A stretch of 64,000 bases of DNA. Source: Acidobacteriota bacterium (GTDB lineage Bacteria > Acidobacteriota > Vicinamibacteria > Vicinamibacterales > SCN-69-37). How positions within the stretch are numbered: position 1 is the first letter of the stretch; the number at the start of each line of letters is the position of its first letter. The notes under the pieces are model-generated. The model saw only the letters and a program-made list of their open reading frames with translations, searched no databases and was not told the origin of the DNA. The translations under genes were made by a program, and so were the position numbers. Location of the stretch: positions 1 to 64,000 of the forward strand of contig CANIII010000014.1 of assembly GCA_947467605.1 (NCBI GenBank), in the 5' to 3' direction. Shown here one piece after another: positions 28,634 through 36,899 of this stretch.

Positions 28634-29386
28634 CTACTTGAACGCTCTCGCCGTTTCCATCGCGAGCTGCAGTGCGGCCGGCACCATGTGCGTGAGCAGA
28701 TTCGGCAGCGTCGCCGTGGTGATCGCGACGAGCAGCAACCCAATCGGCACGCGCAACGGCGCACCGAGCGTCATGATGTTGAGCGACGGCGCCACCTTCG
28801 TCATCAGGCCGAGCACGACTTCCACGAGCAGCATCACGACGAGCATCGGCGCAGCGAGCCGCATGCCAAAGACAAACACGAAGCCGAGCATGTGGGAGAC
28901 CGAACCCGCGACACCTGACGCGACGCCACCGATCCCCATCGGTACGCTCTGATATGACGCGACGAGCGCGCGCAGAAACACATGGTGCGCGTTGGTCACG
29001 AAGCAAATGATGATCGTCAGGTTCGTGTAGATCGCGGCAATCTGCGTGTTGCGCACGCCGCTCACCGGATCGATCATGGCGCCGGCCGACATGCCGCTCT
29101 GGTAGCTGCCGAGCTCACCGGCGAACTCCGCCACCGCTGTCAGCAAGCGAATCGCCAGGCCCAGCGACAATCCAATCGCGCCTTCACGACCCAACATCAC
29201 GGCGAGGCCCGCCGGCGAATGCACGTCTGGCAGCGGGACGAGCGGCGCCAGGGTGAACGCAATCAACAGCGACAGCCCCGCGCGCACCTGCGGCGGGGCA
29301 AACACCGCGCCGAAGAAGGGCGCCGTCAACATCATGAGTCCCGGCCGGACCAGGAGCAGTCCGAACTGGATCATCGTGTCGTTCAT
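28634..29386 (-). CDS. fliR: Flagellar export gate protein FliR
   Basis: 250 residues with six hydrophobic segments, the normal FliR length. It forms the export gate together with FliP and FliQ. Family features are the FxLxxxRxxxM start (IQFGLLLVRPGLMMLTAPFFG) and the central ELGSYQSGMSAGAMIDPVSG region. The start overlaps fliQ by four bases. Confidence 0.95.
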   Translation of the reverse strand: MNDTMIQFGLLLVRPGLMMLTAPFFGAVFAPPQVRAGLSLLIAFTLAPLVPLPDVHSPAGLAVMLGREGAIGLSLGLAIRLLTAVAEFAGELGSYQSGMSAGAMIDPVSGVRNTQIAAIYTNLTIIICFVTNAHHVFLRALVASYQSVPMGIGGVASGVAGSVSHMLGFVFVFGMRLAAPMLVVMLLVEVVLGLMTKVAPSLNIMTLGAPLRVPIGLLLVAITTATLPNLLTHMVPAALQLAMETARAFK

Positions 29387-29652
29387 TTTGCGAGTTCCGG
29401 CAACCGCCGAATCAACATGATCGCGAAGCTACTCATCTGCCGCAGCATCCACGGGAACGTCAGCGTGAACACCGCGAAGATCGCGGCCGCGCGCGGGATG
29501 AACGCGAGGACGTTGTCCTGAATCGACGTCACCGTCTGAAAGATGCTGACCAGCACGCCGGCCACCAGCCCGGCGAGCAGCAACGGCAGCGTGACCATGA
29601 CCGCCATCTCGACGGCCTGACGCATGATTCCAATGGCAACGGCTTCAGACAT
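29383..29652 (-). CDS. fliQ: Flagellar export gate protein FliQ
   Basis: 89 residues from the ATG at 29652. Two membrane helices with the signature EAVAIGIMRQAVEMAVMV and GLVAGVLVSIFQTVTSIQD, then TFPWMLRQM, are typical of FliQ. The start lies two bases after the fliP stop. A longer upstream frame reads antisense through the truncated peptidase and is not used. Confidence 0.95.
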   Translation of the reverse strand: MSEAVAIGIMRQAVEMAVMVTLPLLLAGLVAGVLVSIFQTVTSIQDNVLAFIPRAAAIFAVFTLTFPWMLRQMSSFAIMLIRRLPELAK

Positions 29653-29654
29653 GG

Positions 29655-29729
29655 CTAGAGAAAACTCCTCACAAGCGAACTGACCAGCAGGTTCCATCCG
29701 TCGATCATGACGAACAGCAGAATCGGCAA
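29655..29729 (-). pseudogene. fliP: 3' remnant of fliP (flagellar export gate protein)
   Basis: Minus-strand reading gives ILLFVMIDGWNLLVSSLVRS followed by FL and a TAG, which is the conserved C-terminal helix of FliP (LPFKLxLFVLVDGW in relatives). In the same frame a TGA occurs at once upstream (29730-29732), and nothing beyond resembles FliP. Only about 22-24 of roughly 250 codons remain. The break is shared with the start of the M28 peptidase gene on the other strand. Confidence 0.85.
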
Positions 29730-30981
29730 TCAGTATTGGGGCCGCATTGCGGGCACTCCCTACGATCGGATGGCGGCCGAATGGGTGATGGCGCAGTTCA
29801 AACGCGTTGGACTCGAACAAGTTCATATGCAGGAATTTGACCTGCCTGAACAGTGGTTCCCAACCTCATGGGACGTCACCGTAAAGGGTTCCGTAACCAC
29901 GGTTCCGATCAAGACCGCATTTCCACTCTACGCATCGGTGGGCACCAAAGGTGGTGAGACCGTATTCCTTGAGCCCGTCTGGGTTGGTACTGGCATGACC
30001 GCCGACTTTATGGGCCGCGATCTCAAGGGCAAGGCGGCCGTCGTGTACGGGTTTCCAAATCCAGGCGGACGGGAGAACTCGGCGATCACATTTCAAGCCA
30101 TTGCCCATGCCCAGGAGGCCGGCGCTGCCGCATTGATCATGGTCCTGGGCATCCCGGGCAATGTGATGAACGAACCTGCTGGTGGCGCAACGACGCCGCC
30201 AGCCACGATGCCGGTGTTCATCATCGGGAATCAGGATGGCACGGCCATTCGCGAAATGATCGAAAAGCACGAGTCGCCCAAGATTCAGGTTCGGCTGACC
30301 GTGGAAATGAAGACCGGCCTCAAGAGCGCGAGCGTCTTCGGCGTCCTGCCTGGCACGGGCGATGAAAACGTTGCACTGATGGCTCACACCGACTGCTTCT
30401 TTGAAGGTGCCATGGACAATGCGTCCGGGATGTCAACCATCATGGCCCTGGCGGAGCATTACGCGAAGGTGCCCAAGGCGCAGCGGAAACGCAGCATGGT
30501 GTTCTTCACAACATCAGCGCACCACTCGCCATCGGGACCAAACGGGGGCACGCAGTGGGTACGGGCCAACATGAAGGCGACGCTGGAAAAAACCGCTGTG
30601 CTCCTGAATGCCGAACACACGGCGCAAGTCGCAACATACTTGGTCGGCGGCACGATGTATGCCTCGAATCTCGTCAGCGCCCGCCGTTGGTTCGTCGGCG
30701 GCAGCGATCAACTCAAGGCGATCGTTGACCGGGTCTTCAAACAGTACGGCATGGCCCTGTACTCCACGCCGGAAACCCGCCCGGGCGGTGAACTCGGATC
30801 ACTCTCTACGATGGCGCCGAGTTTTCACATCATCGATCACACGGTCTACCACACTGACCTCGATACGCTGAAGGCGGTGCCGGCCTACGGCCTTGAGCAG
30901 AGTGCGCGAGCCTTTGCCAAGGTCATCGATGAAGTGAACAAGCTCCCGCTGAGCCAGTTGCGAGTGAACATTCCGCAGTAG
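29707..30981 (+). CDS. M28-family metallopeptidase, N-terminally truncated at a breakpoint
   Basis: 424 residues in the longest frame. From about residue 9 (QYWGRIAGTPYDRMAAEWVM) it resembles M28 peptidases, with a PA-like inserted domain (GRDLKGKAAVVYGFPNPGG) and M28 core pieces (VALMAHTDCFFEGAMDNASG with His and Asp for zinc, then HHSPSGPNGG and HIIDHTVYHTDLDT). The family normally has a signal peptide and 40-60 more residues; here the first seven codons are antisense to the fliP remnant and no export signal is present. The usual Glu-Glu after the DNASG helix is not obvious, so activity is uncertain. Probably an inactive or mislocalised 5'-truncated gene. Confidence 0.75.
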   Translation: MTNSRIGNQYWGRIAGTPYDRMAAEWVMAQFKRVGLEQVHMQEFDLPEQWFPTSWDVTVKGSVTTVPIKTAFPLYASVGTKGGETVFLEPVWVGTGMTADFMGRDLKGKAAVVYGFPNPGGRENSAITFQAIAHAQEAGAAALIMVLGIPGNVMNEPAGGATTPPATMPVFIIGNQDGTAIREMIEKHESPKIQVRLTVEMKTGLKSASVFGVLPGTGDENVALMAHTDCFFEGAMDNASGMSTIMALAEHYAKVPKAQRKRSMVFFTTSAHHSPSGPNGGTQWVRANMKATLEKTAVLLNAEHTAQVATYLVGGTMYASNLVSARRWFVGGSDQLKAIVDRVFKQYGMALYSTPETRPGGELGSLSTMAPSFHIIDHTVYHTDLDTLKAVPAYGLEQSARAFAKVIDEVNKLPLSQLRVNIPQ

Positions 30982-30990
30982 GTCCCCCTC

Positions 30991-31038
30991 AACAAGAAAC
31001 AGGCGGGATGAGCCGAGCTCATCCCGCCTGTCTTGTTT
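30991..31038. terminator. Bidirectional terminator between convergent peptidase and kinase genes
   Basis: Long stem: ACAGGCGGGATGAG pairs perfectly with CTCATCCCGCCTGT, extended by AACAAG / CTTGTT, with a CCGAG loop and a following TTTT. Convergent genes on both sides support two-way use. Confidence 0.9.
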
Positions 31039-31051
31039 TCGGCTGTCGTCA

Positions 31052-31759
31052 TCAATCCTGCGGCAATTCCATCACAAACGTCGCCCCACCATCGTTGCTG
31101 ACGAGCGTCAGCGAGCCACCCGCCCGCTCCGTCAACCACTTCGAGACAAACAGGCCAATGCCCGGACCATCGCCAGGTCCAAACGCATCAAACAAGGTTG
31201 GCAGCACCTCGGCCGAAACGCCGGGACCGGTATCGCGCACCGACAGCTGTACTCGGCCACCAACGACGTCGACCGAGAACACAATCTGTGCATCCGGCCG
31301 GCCCGTCACCACCTTCTCCGCATTCAACATGAGATTGGCGGCGACCCGAACGATATCGGGGCGCGACGCGCGGACCCAGATTTCCGGGGTCGCGGGGTCG
31401 GCCGGCGCCAGTGACACGCGAATGCGCGCCCGGCCAAACGACGACTTCCGCAGGCCAATCACTTCATCGACCAGCGCGCCGAGCTCGAAGCGGCTTGGCG
31501 CCACTGGCGCATCCTGCGCCATCAAGACCAGACCATGAAGCCGCTGCGTGGCACGATCCGAGTGCGTCAGAATCGCCCGTGACCGATCGCGCGACTTCTC
31601 CGGATCCGCCGACGTCTCGGCAAAGAGCTCCGCATGGCCAGTGACGATCTGGAGGGCATTTCGTGTGTCGTGCACAGCGCTGGAGAGCAGGCGGGCGACC
31701 ACGGTCAGTCGATTGATGACGTTCAGCCGCTCGGGCGGCAGGAGTTCACGGTTTTGCAC
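31052..31759 (-). CDS. Small orphan sensor histidine kinase without sensor domain
   Basis: About 235 residues from a GTG at 31759; a longer frame to 31909 has no ribosome binding site and covers the promoter region of the STAS gene. A dimerisation helix with likely acceptor His (AVHDTRNALQIVTGHAELF) is followed by an ATPase domain with N-box NLMLNAEKV, G1 DTGPGVS and G2 GDGPGIGLFVSKWL, all intact. There is no membrane helix or sensor domain, so it should be cytoplasmic and take its signal from a partner. No receiver gene is adjacent; the divergent neighbour is a STAS protein. The exact start is uncertain. Confidence 0.8.
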   Translation of the reverse strand: MQNRELLPPERLNVINRLTVVARLLSSAVHDTRNALQIVTGHAELFAETSADPEKSRDRSRAILTHSDRATQRLHGLVLMAQDAPVAPSRFELGALVDEVIGLRKSSFGRARIRVSLAPADPATPEIWVRASRPDIVRVAANLMLNAEKVVTGRPDAQIVFSVDVVGGRVQLSVRDTGPGVSAEVLPTLFDAFGPGDGPGIGLFVSKWLTERAGGSLTLVSNDGGATFVMELPQD

Positions 31760-31929
31760 GGCGACTGGCTGTACCCTAGCATGGCCCGGTCTGGCCTTGT
31801 GAAAGACAGGCGAAACACCTAGACTAAGGGCAATTTTCCGGGTTTTGGCGATGTGTCGAAATCCGCTTGGCGCCTCCACGGCGCTGTAGCAGTAAGTACT
31901 TACGGACACGAAAGTTAAAGGAGCTTCTG

Positions 31930-32268
31930 ATGCAGATTGAACAGCGCGCCGTTGGGTCGGTGATGATCCTCGACCTGAAGGGCAAAGTAACGCTCGGTGA
32001 GGGCGATGAAGTGCTCAAGGACAAGATCAACTCCTTGATCCTTCAGGGCCATAAAAAAATGCTGCTGAACCTGGCAGATGTCCCCTACATCGATAGCGCA
32101 GGCCTCGGCGAAATCGTCCGCACCTACACGACCGTGAGCCGTCAGGGCGGCCAGCTCAAGCTGGTCAACCTGACCAAGCGCATCACGGACCTGTTGATGA
32201 TCACGAAACTGCTCACGGTCTTCGAGACCTTCGACAACGAGCCGGAAGCGCTCGCGAGCTTCTCGTAA
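31930..32268 (+). CDS. STAS-domain anti-sigma factor antagonist
   Basis: 112 residues; AAAGGAG at 31917-31923 fixes the ATG at 31930. The whole protein is one STAS domain (SVMILDLKGKVTLGEGDEVL, MLLNLADVPYIDSAGLGEIV) with the conserved Ser that SpoIIAA-type proteins have phosphorylated by an anti-sigma kinase. It probably releases a sigma factor by partner switching. No anti-sigma or sigma gene is adjacent, though the divergent ATPase-domain protein could be a functional relative. Confidence 0.9.
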   Translation: MQIEQRAVGSVMILDLKGKVTLGEGDEVLKDKINSLILQGHKKMLLNLADVPYIDSAGLGEIVRTYTTVSRQGGQLKLVNLTKRITDLLMITKLLTVFETFDNEPEALASFS

Positions 32269-32298
32269 GCTCCGCCACCGGCGGCGTTCGTTCTGAGT

Positions 32299-32320
32299 GA
32301 CGAGGGGTTCGCCCCTCGTC
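32299..32320 (+). terminator. Hairpin after STAS gene (TTCG loop)
   Basis: Perfect nine-base stem GACGAGGGG / CCCCTCGTC closed by a TTCG tetraloop, 30 bases after the STAS stop. The T tract is weak (CATTT), so it could instead be a processing or leader structure for the next operon. Confidence 0.55.
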
Positions 32321-32347
32321 CATTTCTCAGCACTGCCGCTCGGCCAC

Positions 32348-33295
32348 ATGGCGCAAGAGAATATCCCGTCATCCGTGGTACCGGTCTCATCCGGCACCGA
32401 GGTGCGCGGTCGCTCGCTGGCAACAAATCTTCTGCTCGCCCTCAGGCCCGGACAGTGGACCAAGAACCTTGTGGTCTTCGCCGGGTTGATTTTCGGTCAG
32501 AAGCTGCTCAATCCGGCAGATGTCGCCACCGCGTCCGCGGCCTTCGGCCTGTTTTGTCTCTTCTCAGGCGTCGTCTACCTCATCAACGACATTCAGGATC
32601 GTGACGCCGACCGGCATCACCCCACAAAGTCTCGCAGGCCGATTGCGTCAGGCGCGCTCGGCGTTGGCACCGCCCAAGGCGCGGCACTGCTACTCGGCCT
32701 CGGCGCGCTCGTCGGTGCTTTCACCATCGACCGCGGCTTCTTCCTCGTGGGCCTCACCTACTTGCTGTTGCAGACGAGCTACTCGTTCTGGCTCAAACAC
32801 AGCGCGATCCTCGACGTCCTCGTCATCGCCTTCGGGTTCGTGCTGCGCGCCTACGCCGGCGCGGTGGTGCTGCACGTGCCGTTCAGTCACTGGCTGCTGG
32901 TGCTGACGCTGCTCGGCGCGCTGTTCCTCGGCTTCGGCAAACGCCGCGCCGAGTTATCAGCGCTTGCCAGCGGCGCGGGCTCCCATCGCCCCAGCCTCGA
33001 ACACTATTCCCTGCCGATGCTCGATCAGATGCTGTCGGTGGTCATGGCGTGCACGTTGCTCGCCTACGCGTTTTACACCATCAACCCGGAGACGGTGACC
33101 AAGTTCGGCACCGACCACTTGCTCTTCACCTTTCCACTGCCGATCTACGGCATGTTTCGGTATCTCTATCTCATTCACCGCGGCGACAGCCACGGGAACC
33201 CTTCGGACTTGCTCTTGTCAGACCGGCCGCTGCAACTGTGCATCCTGCTCTGGGGCGCACTCGTGGCCGCGATCATCTACGGACCCTTGAAGTAA
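32348..33295 (+). CDS. UbiA-family prenyltransferase, probable decaprenyl-phosphate phosphoribosyltransferase
   Basis: 315 residues from the ATG at 32348. The N-terminal LALRPGQWTKNLVVFAGLIF and the Asp-rich motif NDIQDRDADRHHPTKSRRPI match the UbiA subgroup that moves phosphoribose to a polyprenyl phosphate. About eight or nine membrane helices follow, with a second acidic/basic loop (GFGKRRAELSAL). The product would be a lipid-linked pentose donor at the membrane. It starts an operon with the Arg-rich protein and four glycosyltransferases, so a role in cell-surface polysaccharide is likely. Other UbiA substrates cannot be excluded. Confidence 0.82.
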   Translation: MAQENIPSSVVPVSSGTEVRGRSLATNLLLALRPGQWTKNLVVFAGLIFGQKLLNPADVATASAAFGLFCLFSGVVYLINDIQDRDADRHHPTKSRRPIASGALGVGTAQGAALLLGLGALVGAFTIDRGFFLVGLTYLLLQTSYSFWLKHSAILDVLVIAFGFVLRAYAGAVVLHVPFSHWLLVLTLLGALFLGFGKRRAELSALASGAGSHRPSLEHYSLPMLDQMLSVVMACTLLAYAFYTINPETVTKFGTDHLLFTFPLPIYGMFRYLYLIHRGDSHGNPSDLLLSDRPLQLCILLWGALVAAIIYGPLK

Positions 33296-33319
33296 TGACT
33301 TGTTTCAGGAGAACAACCC

Positions 33320-34384
33320 ATGGCTGAATTTCAGATCCGTGCCGACGCTGTTGACGTCGAACAGATCATGCGGCAGATCCGCGCGCGCATTCGTGAGAAG
33401 CGCGGCGCGGACTACACCGAGCAGGAAATCAAAGAACTCGCGAGCGTGAAGCTCGAGAAGTTCCTGGACCCGCGCGGCATCCGATCCAATCTCGTCGAAG
33501 AGTTCCGGCGCAACCGCGTGCCGAGCCCGGCCCCGCCGGCGCTCGACGTCCGCATCGAGGCGCTGACCGTCTCGGGCACGCACCGGTCCACGCTCGCCAG
33601 CATCCGCAGCCTGCTCGCGCCCGTGATGAAGCTCTTCATCAACCCGGTGTCGATCATGCACGACATCAACGCGGCCGTGCAGAAACTCGCCGCCACGCTC
33701 AACGACAAGCAGACGGAAATCAACACGGGGTTCCACAACCGCTTCCGCCAGCGCGAAGAGATGGACTCGCTCTACTACGAGGTCATCCACAACGTCGTCG
33801 TCGAACTCACGCGACTGAGCATCGAGAACAGCAACCTGAAGATGCGCGTGGAATCGCTGTCGAGCCGCATGGACTTCGACGAGCGTCGTGCACGCGCTCT
33901 CGAGACGGTCGTGCAATACAAGCCGGCGCCGCGCCAGCCCGATCGCCCGCAGCCAGAGCGAAATCAGAACGACAAGCCGCAGGGTGAGAAGCCGCAGGGC
34001 GATCGCCAGCCAGGCGACAAGCCGCAGGGCGAGCGCCAGGCACAAGGCGAGAAGGCACAAGCCGAACGCGCGCCGCAGGGCGAACGCACGCCCCAGCAGG
34101 CCAACGCCAGCGCCGATCCACAGCGTGCCGGACTCGAATCACGTGACCAGGGCGAACGCGGCGAACGCCGCCGCCGTCGTCGTCGTCGCCGTCGGCCCGG
34201 ACAGAACGCGGCGGGCGGTGGCGTCCCGGGCACGGAGTCTAACGTCCAGGGCCAGCCCGGTGTGCAGGGTTCAGGGGCCGAGAACGACTACGACGGACCA
34301 GATGACGACGGTCCGGACGAGTCGGGTGGAAATGAGTCCATCCCGGATCAGCCGCCGGCGTCCTCCGAAGGGCCGAAAGAGTGA
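33320..34384 (+). CDS. Unknown protein with coiled-coil region and Gln/Arg-rich tail
   Basis: 354 residues, not recognised. Residues 1-200 look folded and largely helical (VDVEQIMRQIRARIREKRGA; LYYEVIHNVVVELTRLSIEN, a likely coiled coil). Residues 205-290 are low-complexity PQGE/PQGD units (KPQGEKPQGDRQPGDKPQGE), then ten consecutive Arg residues, and a Gly/Asp-rich acidic end. No signal peptide or membrane helix. Its stop overlaps the start of the first glycosyltransferase by four bases, so it is coupled to that pathway. The basic tail might bind nucleic acid or polyanion; this is a guess. Confidence 0.7.
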   Translation: MAEFQIRADAVDVEQIMRQIRARIREKRGADYTEQEIKELASVKLEKFLDPRGIRSNLVEEFRRNRVPSPAPPALDVRIEALTVSGTHRSTLASIRSLLAPVMKLFINPVSIMHDINAAVQKLAATLNDKQTEINTGFHNRFRQREEMDSLYYEVIHNVVVELTRLSIENSNLKMRVESLSSRMDFDERRARALETVVQYKPAPRQPDRPQPERNQNDKPQGEKPQGDRQPGDKPQGERQAQGEKAQAERAPQGERTPQQANASADPQRAGLESRDQGERGERRRRRRRRRRPGQNAAGGGVPGTESNVQGQPGVQGSGAENDYDGPDDDGPDESGGNESIPDQPPASSEGPKE

Positions 34385-35664
34385 AGATCGCAATCGTCGT
34401 CCAGCGCTACGGCGCGGACATCAACGGCGGCGCGGAACTGCACGCGCGATACGTTGCGGAGCGCCTGGCCCGGCATGCCGAGGTGCAGGTGCTCACGACG
34501 TGCGCGCGCGACTACATCACGTGGAAGAACGAGTTGCCGGTCGGCGAAGAGAAGGTCAACGGGATCACGGTCCTGCGGTTCCCGGTCACCGCGCCGCGCA
34601 ACCCCGACGACTTCGGCCGCCGGTCGGTCGCCGTGTTCGAGAAGACGCACTCACTCGCGGACGAACTCGCGTGGCTCGAGAGCGAGGGGCCCACGAGCAA
34701 GGCCCTGATCAAGCACATAGGGCGCATTCAGGCCGACGTCGACTTCTTCGTGTTCTTCAGCGCGCGGTACTACCACGCGTGGCACGGCGTGCGATCCGTC
34801 GCCGACAAGGCCGTGCTCGTACCAACGGCCGAGCGTGAGCCATCGATCGGCGCCGCGATCTTCGGACCGATCTTCCGCGGCGTGCGCGCGATCATGTACA
34901 ACTCGCTCGAAGAGCGCGCCATGATCCAGGCGGTATCCAACAACCGCCAGGTTCCGGGCGTCGTCGTCGGTATCGGCTCCAACATCCCCGAGCGCGTGCA
35001 GCCGTGGCGCGCCAAGCGCAAGTTCAACCTCAAGCGTCCGTACGCCTTGTACATCGGCCGCATCGACGCCAACAAAGGCTGCGCGGAACTCTTCGAGTAC
35101 TTCCTGCGCTACGCGACGATGTATCCAGACGGGCTCGATCTGGTGCTCGCCGGTTCCGCCGTGTTGCCGATTCCCAAACACCCGCGGATCAAACACCTGG
35201 GCTTCGTGTCGGATGAAGACAAGTTCGACGCGCTCGGCGGTGCCGACTTTCTCGTGATGCCATCACCGTACGAAAGCCTTTCGATGGTGGCGCTCGAAGC
35301 GTGGGCACTCGGTCGGCCGGTGCTCGCCAACGGCACGTGCGATGTGCTGCGCGGCCAGGCCATCCGCAGCAACGCAGGCCTGTATTACGAGAGCTTCGAA
35401 GAATTCGCCGAGACCATGTACGCGCTCGAAGCGAGTGGACCGCTCAATCAGATTCTGGGTCGCAACGGGCGCGACTTCTTCAAACGCCATTACGCCTGGC
35501 CGGTGATCGAGCGAAAATATCTCGAGATGTTCGAGCGGCTCAAGAAGGAACCGTCCAAGACGACGATCGAGCCGCTGCCGGGCTGGTTTGCGCGTCGCAA
35601 GAAGAACGTCCCGCCGGCGGCCGGCGTCGTGGATGGGGCACCGAAGGGACCGGTGCTGCGCTAG
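34381..35664 (+). CDS. GT4-type glycosyltransferase A
   Basis: 427 residues, GTG start overlapping the previous stop (GTGA). It is a GT-B fold enzyme: the N-terminal half begins KIAIVVQRYGADINGGAELH and the C-terminal half has the nucleotide-sugar site YIGRIDANKGCAELFEYFLR and PSPYESLSMVALEAWALGRP, the E-x7-E motif of GT4. It resembles the fourth gene of the run (VLTTCARDYIxW shared), so the two are duplicates. It probably adds a sugar to a lipid-linked glycan in the cytoplasm; donor and acceptor are unknown. Confidence 0.88.
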   Translation: MKIAIVVQRYGADINGGAELHARYVAERLARHAEVQVLTTCARDYITWKNELPVGEEKVNGITVLRFPVTAPRNPDDFGRRSVAVFEKTHSLADELAWLESEGPTSKALIKHIGRIQADVDFFVFFSARYYHAWHGVRSVADKAVLVPTAEREPSIGAAIFGPIFRGVRAIMYNSLEERAMIQAVSNNRQVPGVVVGIGSNIPERVQPWRAKRKFNLKRPYALYIGRIDANKGCAELFEYFLRYATMYPDGLDLVLAGSAVLPIPKHPRIKHLGFVSDEDKFDALGGADFLVMPSPYESLSMVALEAWALGRPVLANGTCDVLRGQAIRSNAGLYYESFEEFAETMYALEASGPLNQILGRNGRDFFKRHYAWPVIERKYLEMFERLKKEPSKTTIEPLPGWFARRKKNVPPAAGVVDGAPKGPVLR

Positions 35665-35666
35665 TC

Positions 35667-36899
35667 ATGAAGCCGAAGGTCCATCAGATCCTCGCGACGC
35701 TCGGATACGGCGATGCGATTGGCAACGAAGTGCTTGGCATCTGCCGCACGCTGCGTGGCGCCGGCTACGAGTCGGAGATCATCGTCGACAACGCGGATCC
35801 GCGGCTCGAAGACCTGACGGTGGACTACCAGGACATGGTCAACGAGGTTGGGCCGGACGACATCCTCATTCACCACTTCTCGATCGGCTCGCGCGCGTCA
35901 CGCACGGCGTACGCCCTGCCGGCGCGAATGGTGCTGATCTACCACAACATCACGCCGCCGGAGTTCTTCCTGGGCGTGCATCCACAGCTCGTCAAGCAGT
36001 GCTATCACGGCCGCCGCGAGTTGACGGCGTACCGCGATCGCGTCGACCTCGCGCTCGGCGACTCGGAGTTCAACCGGCAGGAACTCGACGCTCTCGGCTT
36101 TTCACCGACGGACGTGCTGCCCGTCGTCCCCGACTTTGCGCATCTCGACGTCGCGCCGGACCAGCGCGTGCTCGATGCGTACGACGACGAGTGGACGAAC
36201 ATTCTGTTTGTTGGCCGCGTGATTCCGAACAAGCGGCCGGATGACCTGATCCGGTTCTTCCACGCATACAAGACGCTCTACAATCCGCGCGCACGGCTGA
36301 TCCTGGCCGGCGCACAGAACGGCGTCGACGGCTACGTCGCGCAACTCCATTCGCTCGTGGCGCGTCTTGGCGTTCCGGATGTCTACATCGTCGGCCAGGT
36401 TACCAACGCGGAACTGACGGCCCTGTACGATTGCGCGGATCTCTTTCTTTGCGCGAGTGAACACGAAGGCTTCTGTGTGCCGCTCATCGAGAGCTTCTAC
36501 AAGCGCGTGCCGGTGCTGGCGTACGCGGCCACGGCGATCCCGGCCACGATGGATGGTGGCGGGGTGTTGTACACCGAGAAGGATCCGGTCCGCGTCGCGG
36601 CGCTCATGCACGCGATCACCACGGACCACGCGATGGCCGACCGCATTCTGGAGGCTCAGGATCAGGCGCTCGATCGGCTGCTGGCGCATGATTTCAGCGG
36701 CACCGTGCTGCGCTTTGTTGATCGCGTGCTGTCGACGCCGCGCAAGCCGCTGCCGCCGATCGCGTACGACTTCTGGCGCCAGTTCAAACTGGCTGAGGAG
36801 CTCGAAGAACTCCGTCAACTGCGGCCGTCGGCGTTTCGTTCACTGCCGGTGGCTCCCGAAGAGTCGGCCGTGGCCGACCTGAGTCATCGCCGTGAGTAA
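35667..36899 (+). CDS. GT4-type glycosyltransferase B
   Basis: 410 residues from the ATG at 35667, two bases after the preceding stop; an upstream extension overlapping gene A is not used. GT-B features: VHQILATLGYGDAIGNEVLG at the start, NILFVGRVIPNKRPDDLIRF in the C-terminal domain, and CASEHEGFCVPLIESFYKRV, the donor-binding E-x7-E motif. It is a paralogue of the following gene (GDAIG and SEHEGFCVPL shared). The C-terminal 40 residues are extra and charged. Confidence 0.88.
   Translation: MKPKVHQILATLGYGDAIGNEVLGICRTLRGAGYESEIIVDNADPRLEDLTVDYQDMVNEVGPDDILIHHFSIGSRASRTAYALPARMVLIYHNITPPEFFLGVHPQLVKQCYHGRRELTAYRDRVDLALGDSEFNRQELDALGFSPTDVLPVVPDFAHLDVAPDQRVLDAYDDEWTNILFVGRVIPNKRPDDLIRFFHAYKTLYNPRARLILAGAQNGVDGYVAQLHSLVARLGVPDVYIVGQVTNAELTALYDCADLFLCASEHEGFCVPLIESFYKRVPVLAYAATAIPATMDGGGVLYTEKDPVRVAALMHAITTDHAMADRILEAQDQALDRLLAHDFSGTVLRFVDRVLSTPRKPLPPIAYDFWRQFKLAEELEELRQLRPSAFRSLPVAPEESAVADLSHRRE

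Noticed and set aside
33320-34384. Ribonuclease E/G because of the Arg-rich tail
   Set aside because: No S1 or catalytic RNase E domain is present; only the low-complexity tail is similar.
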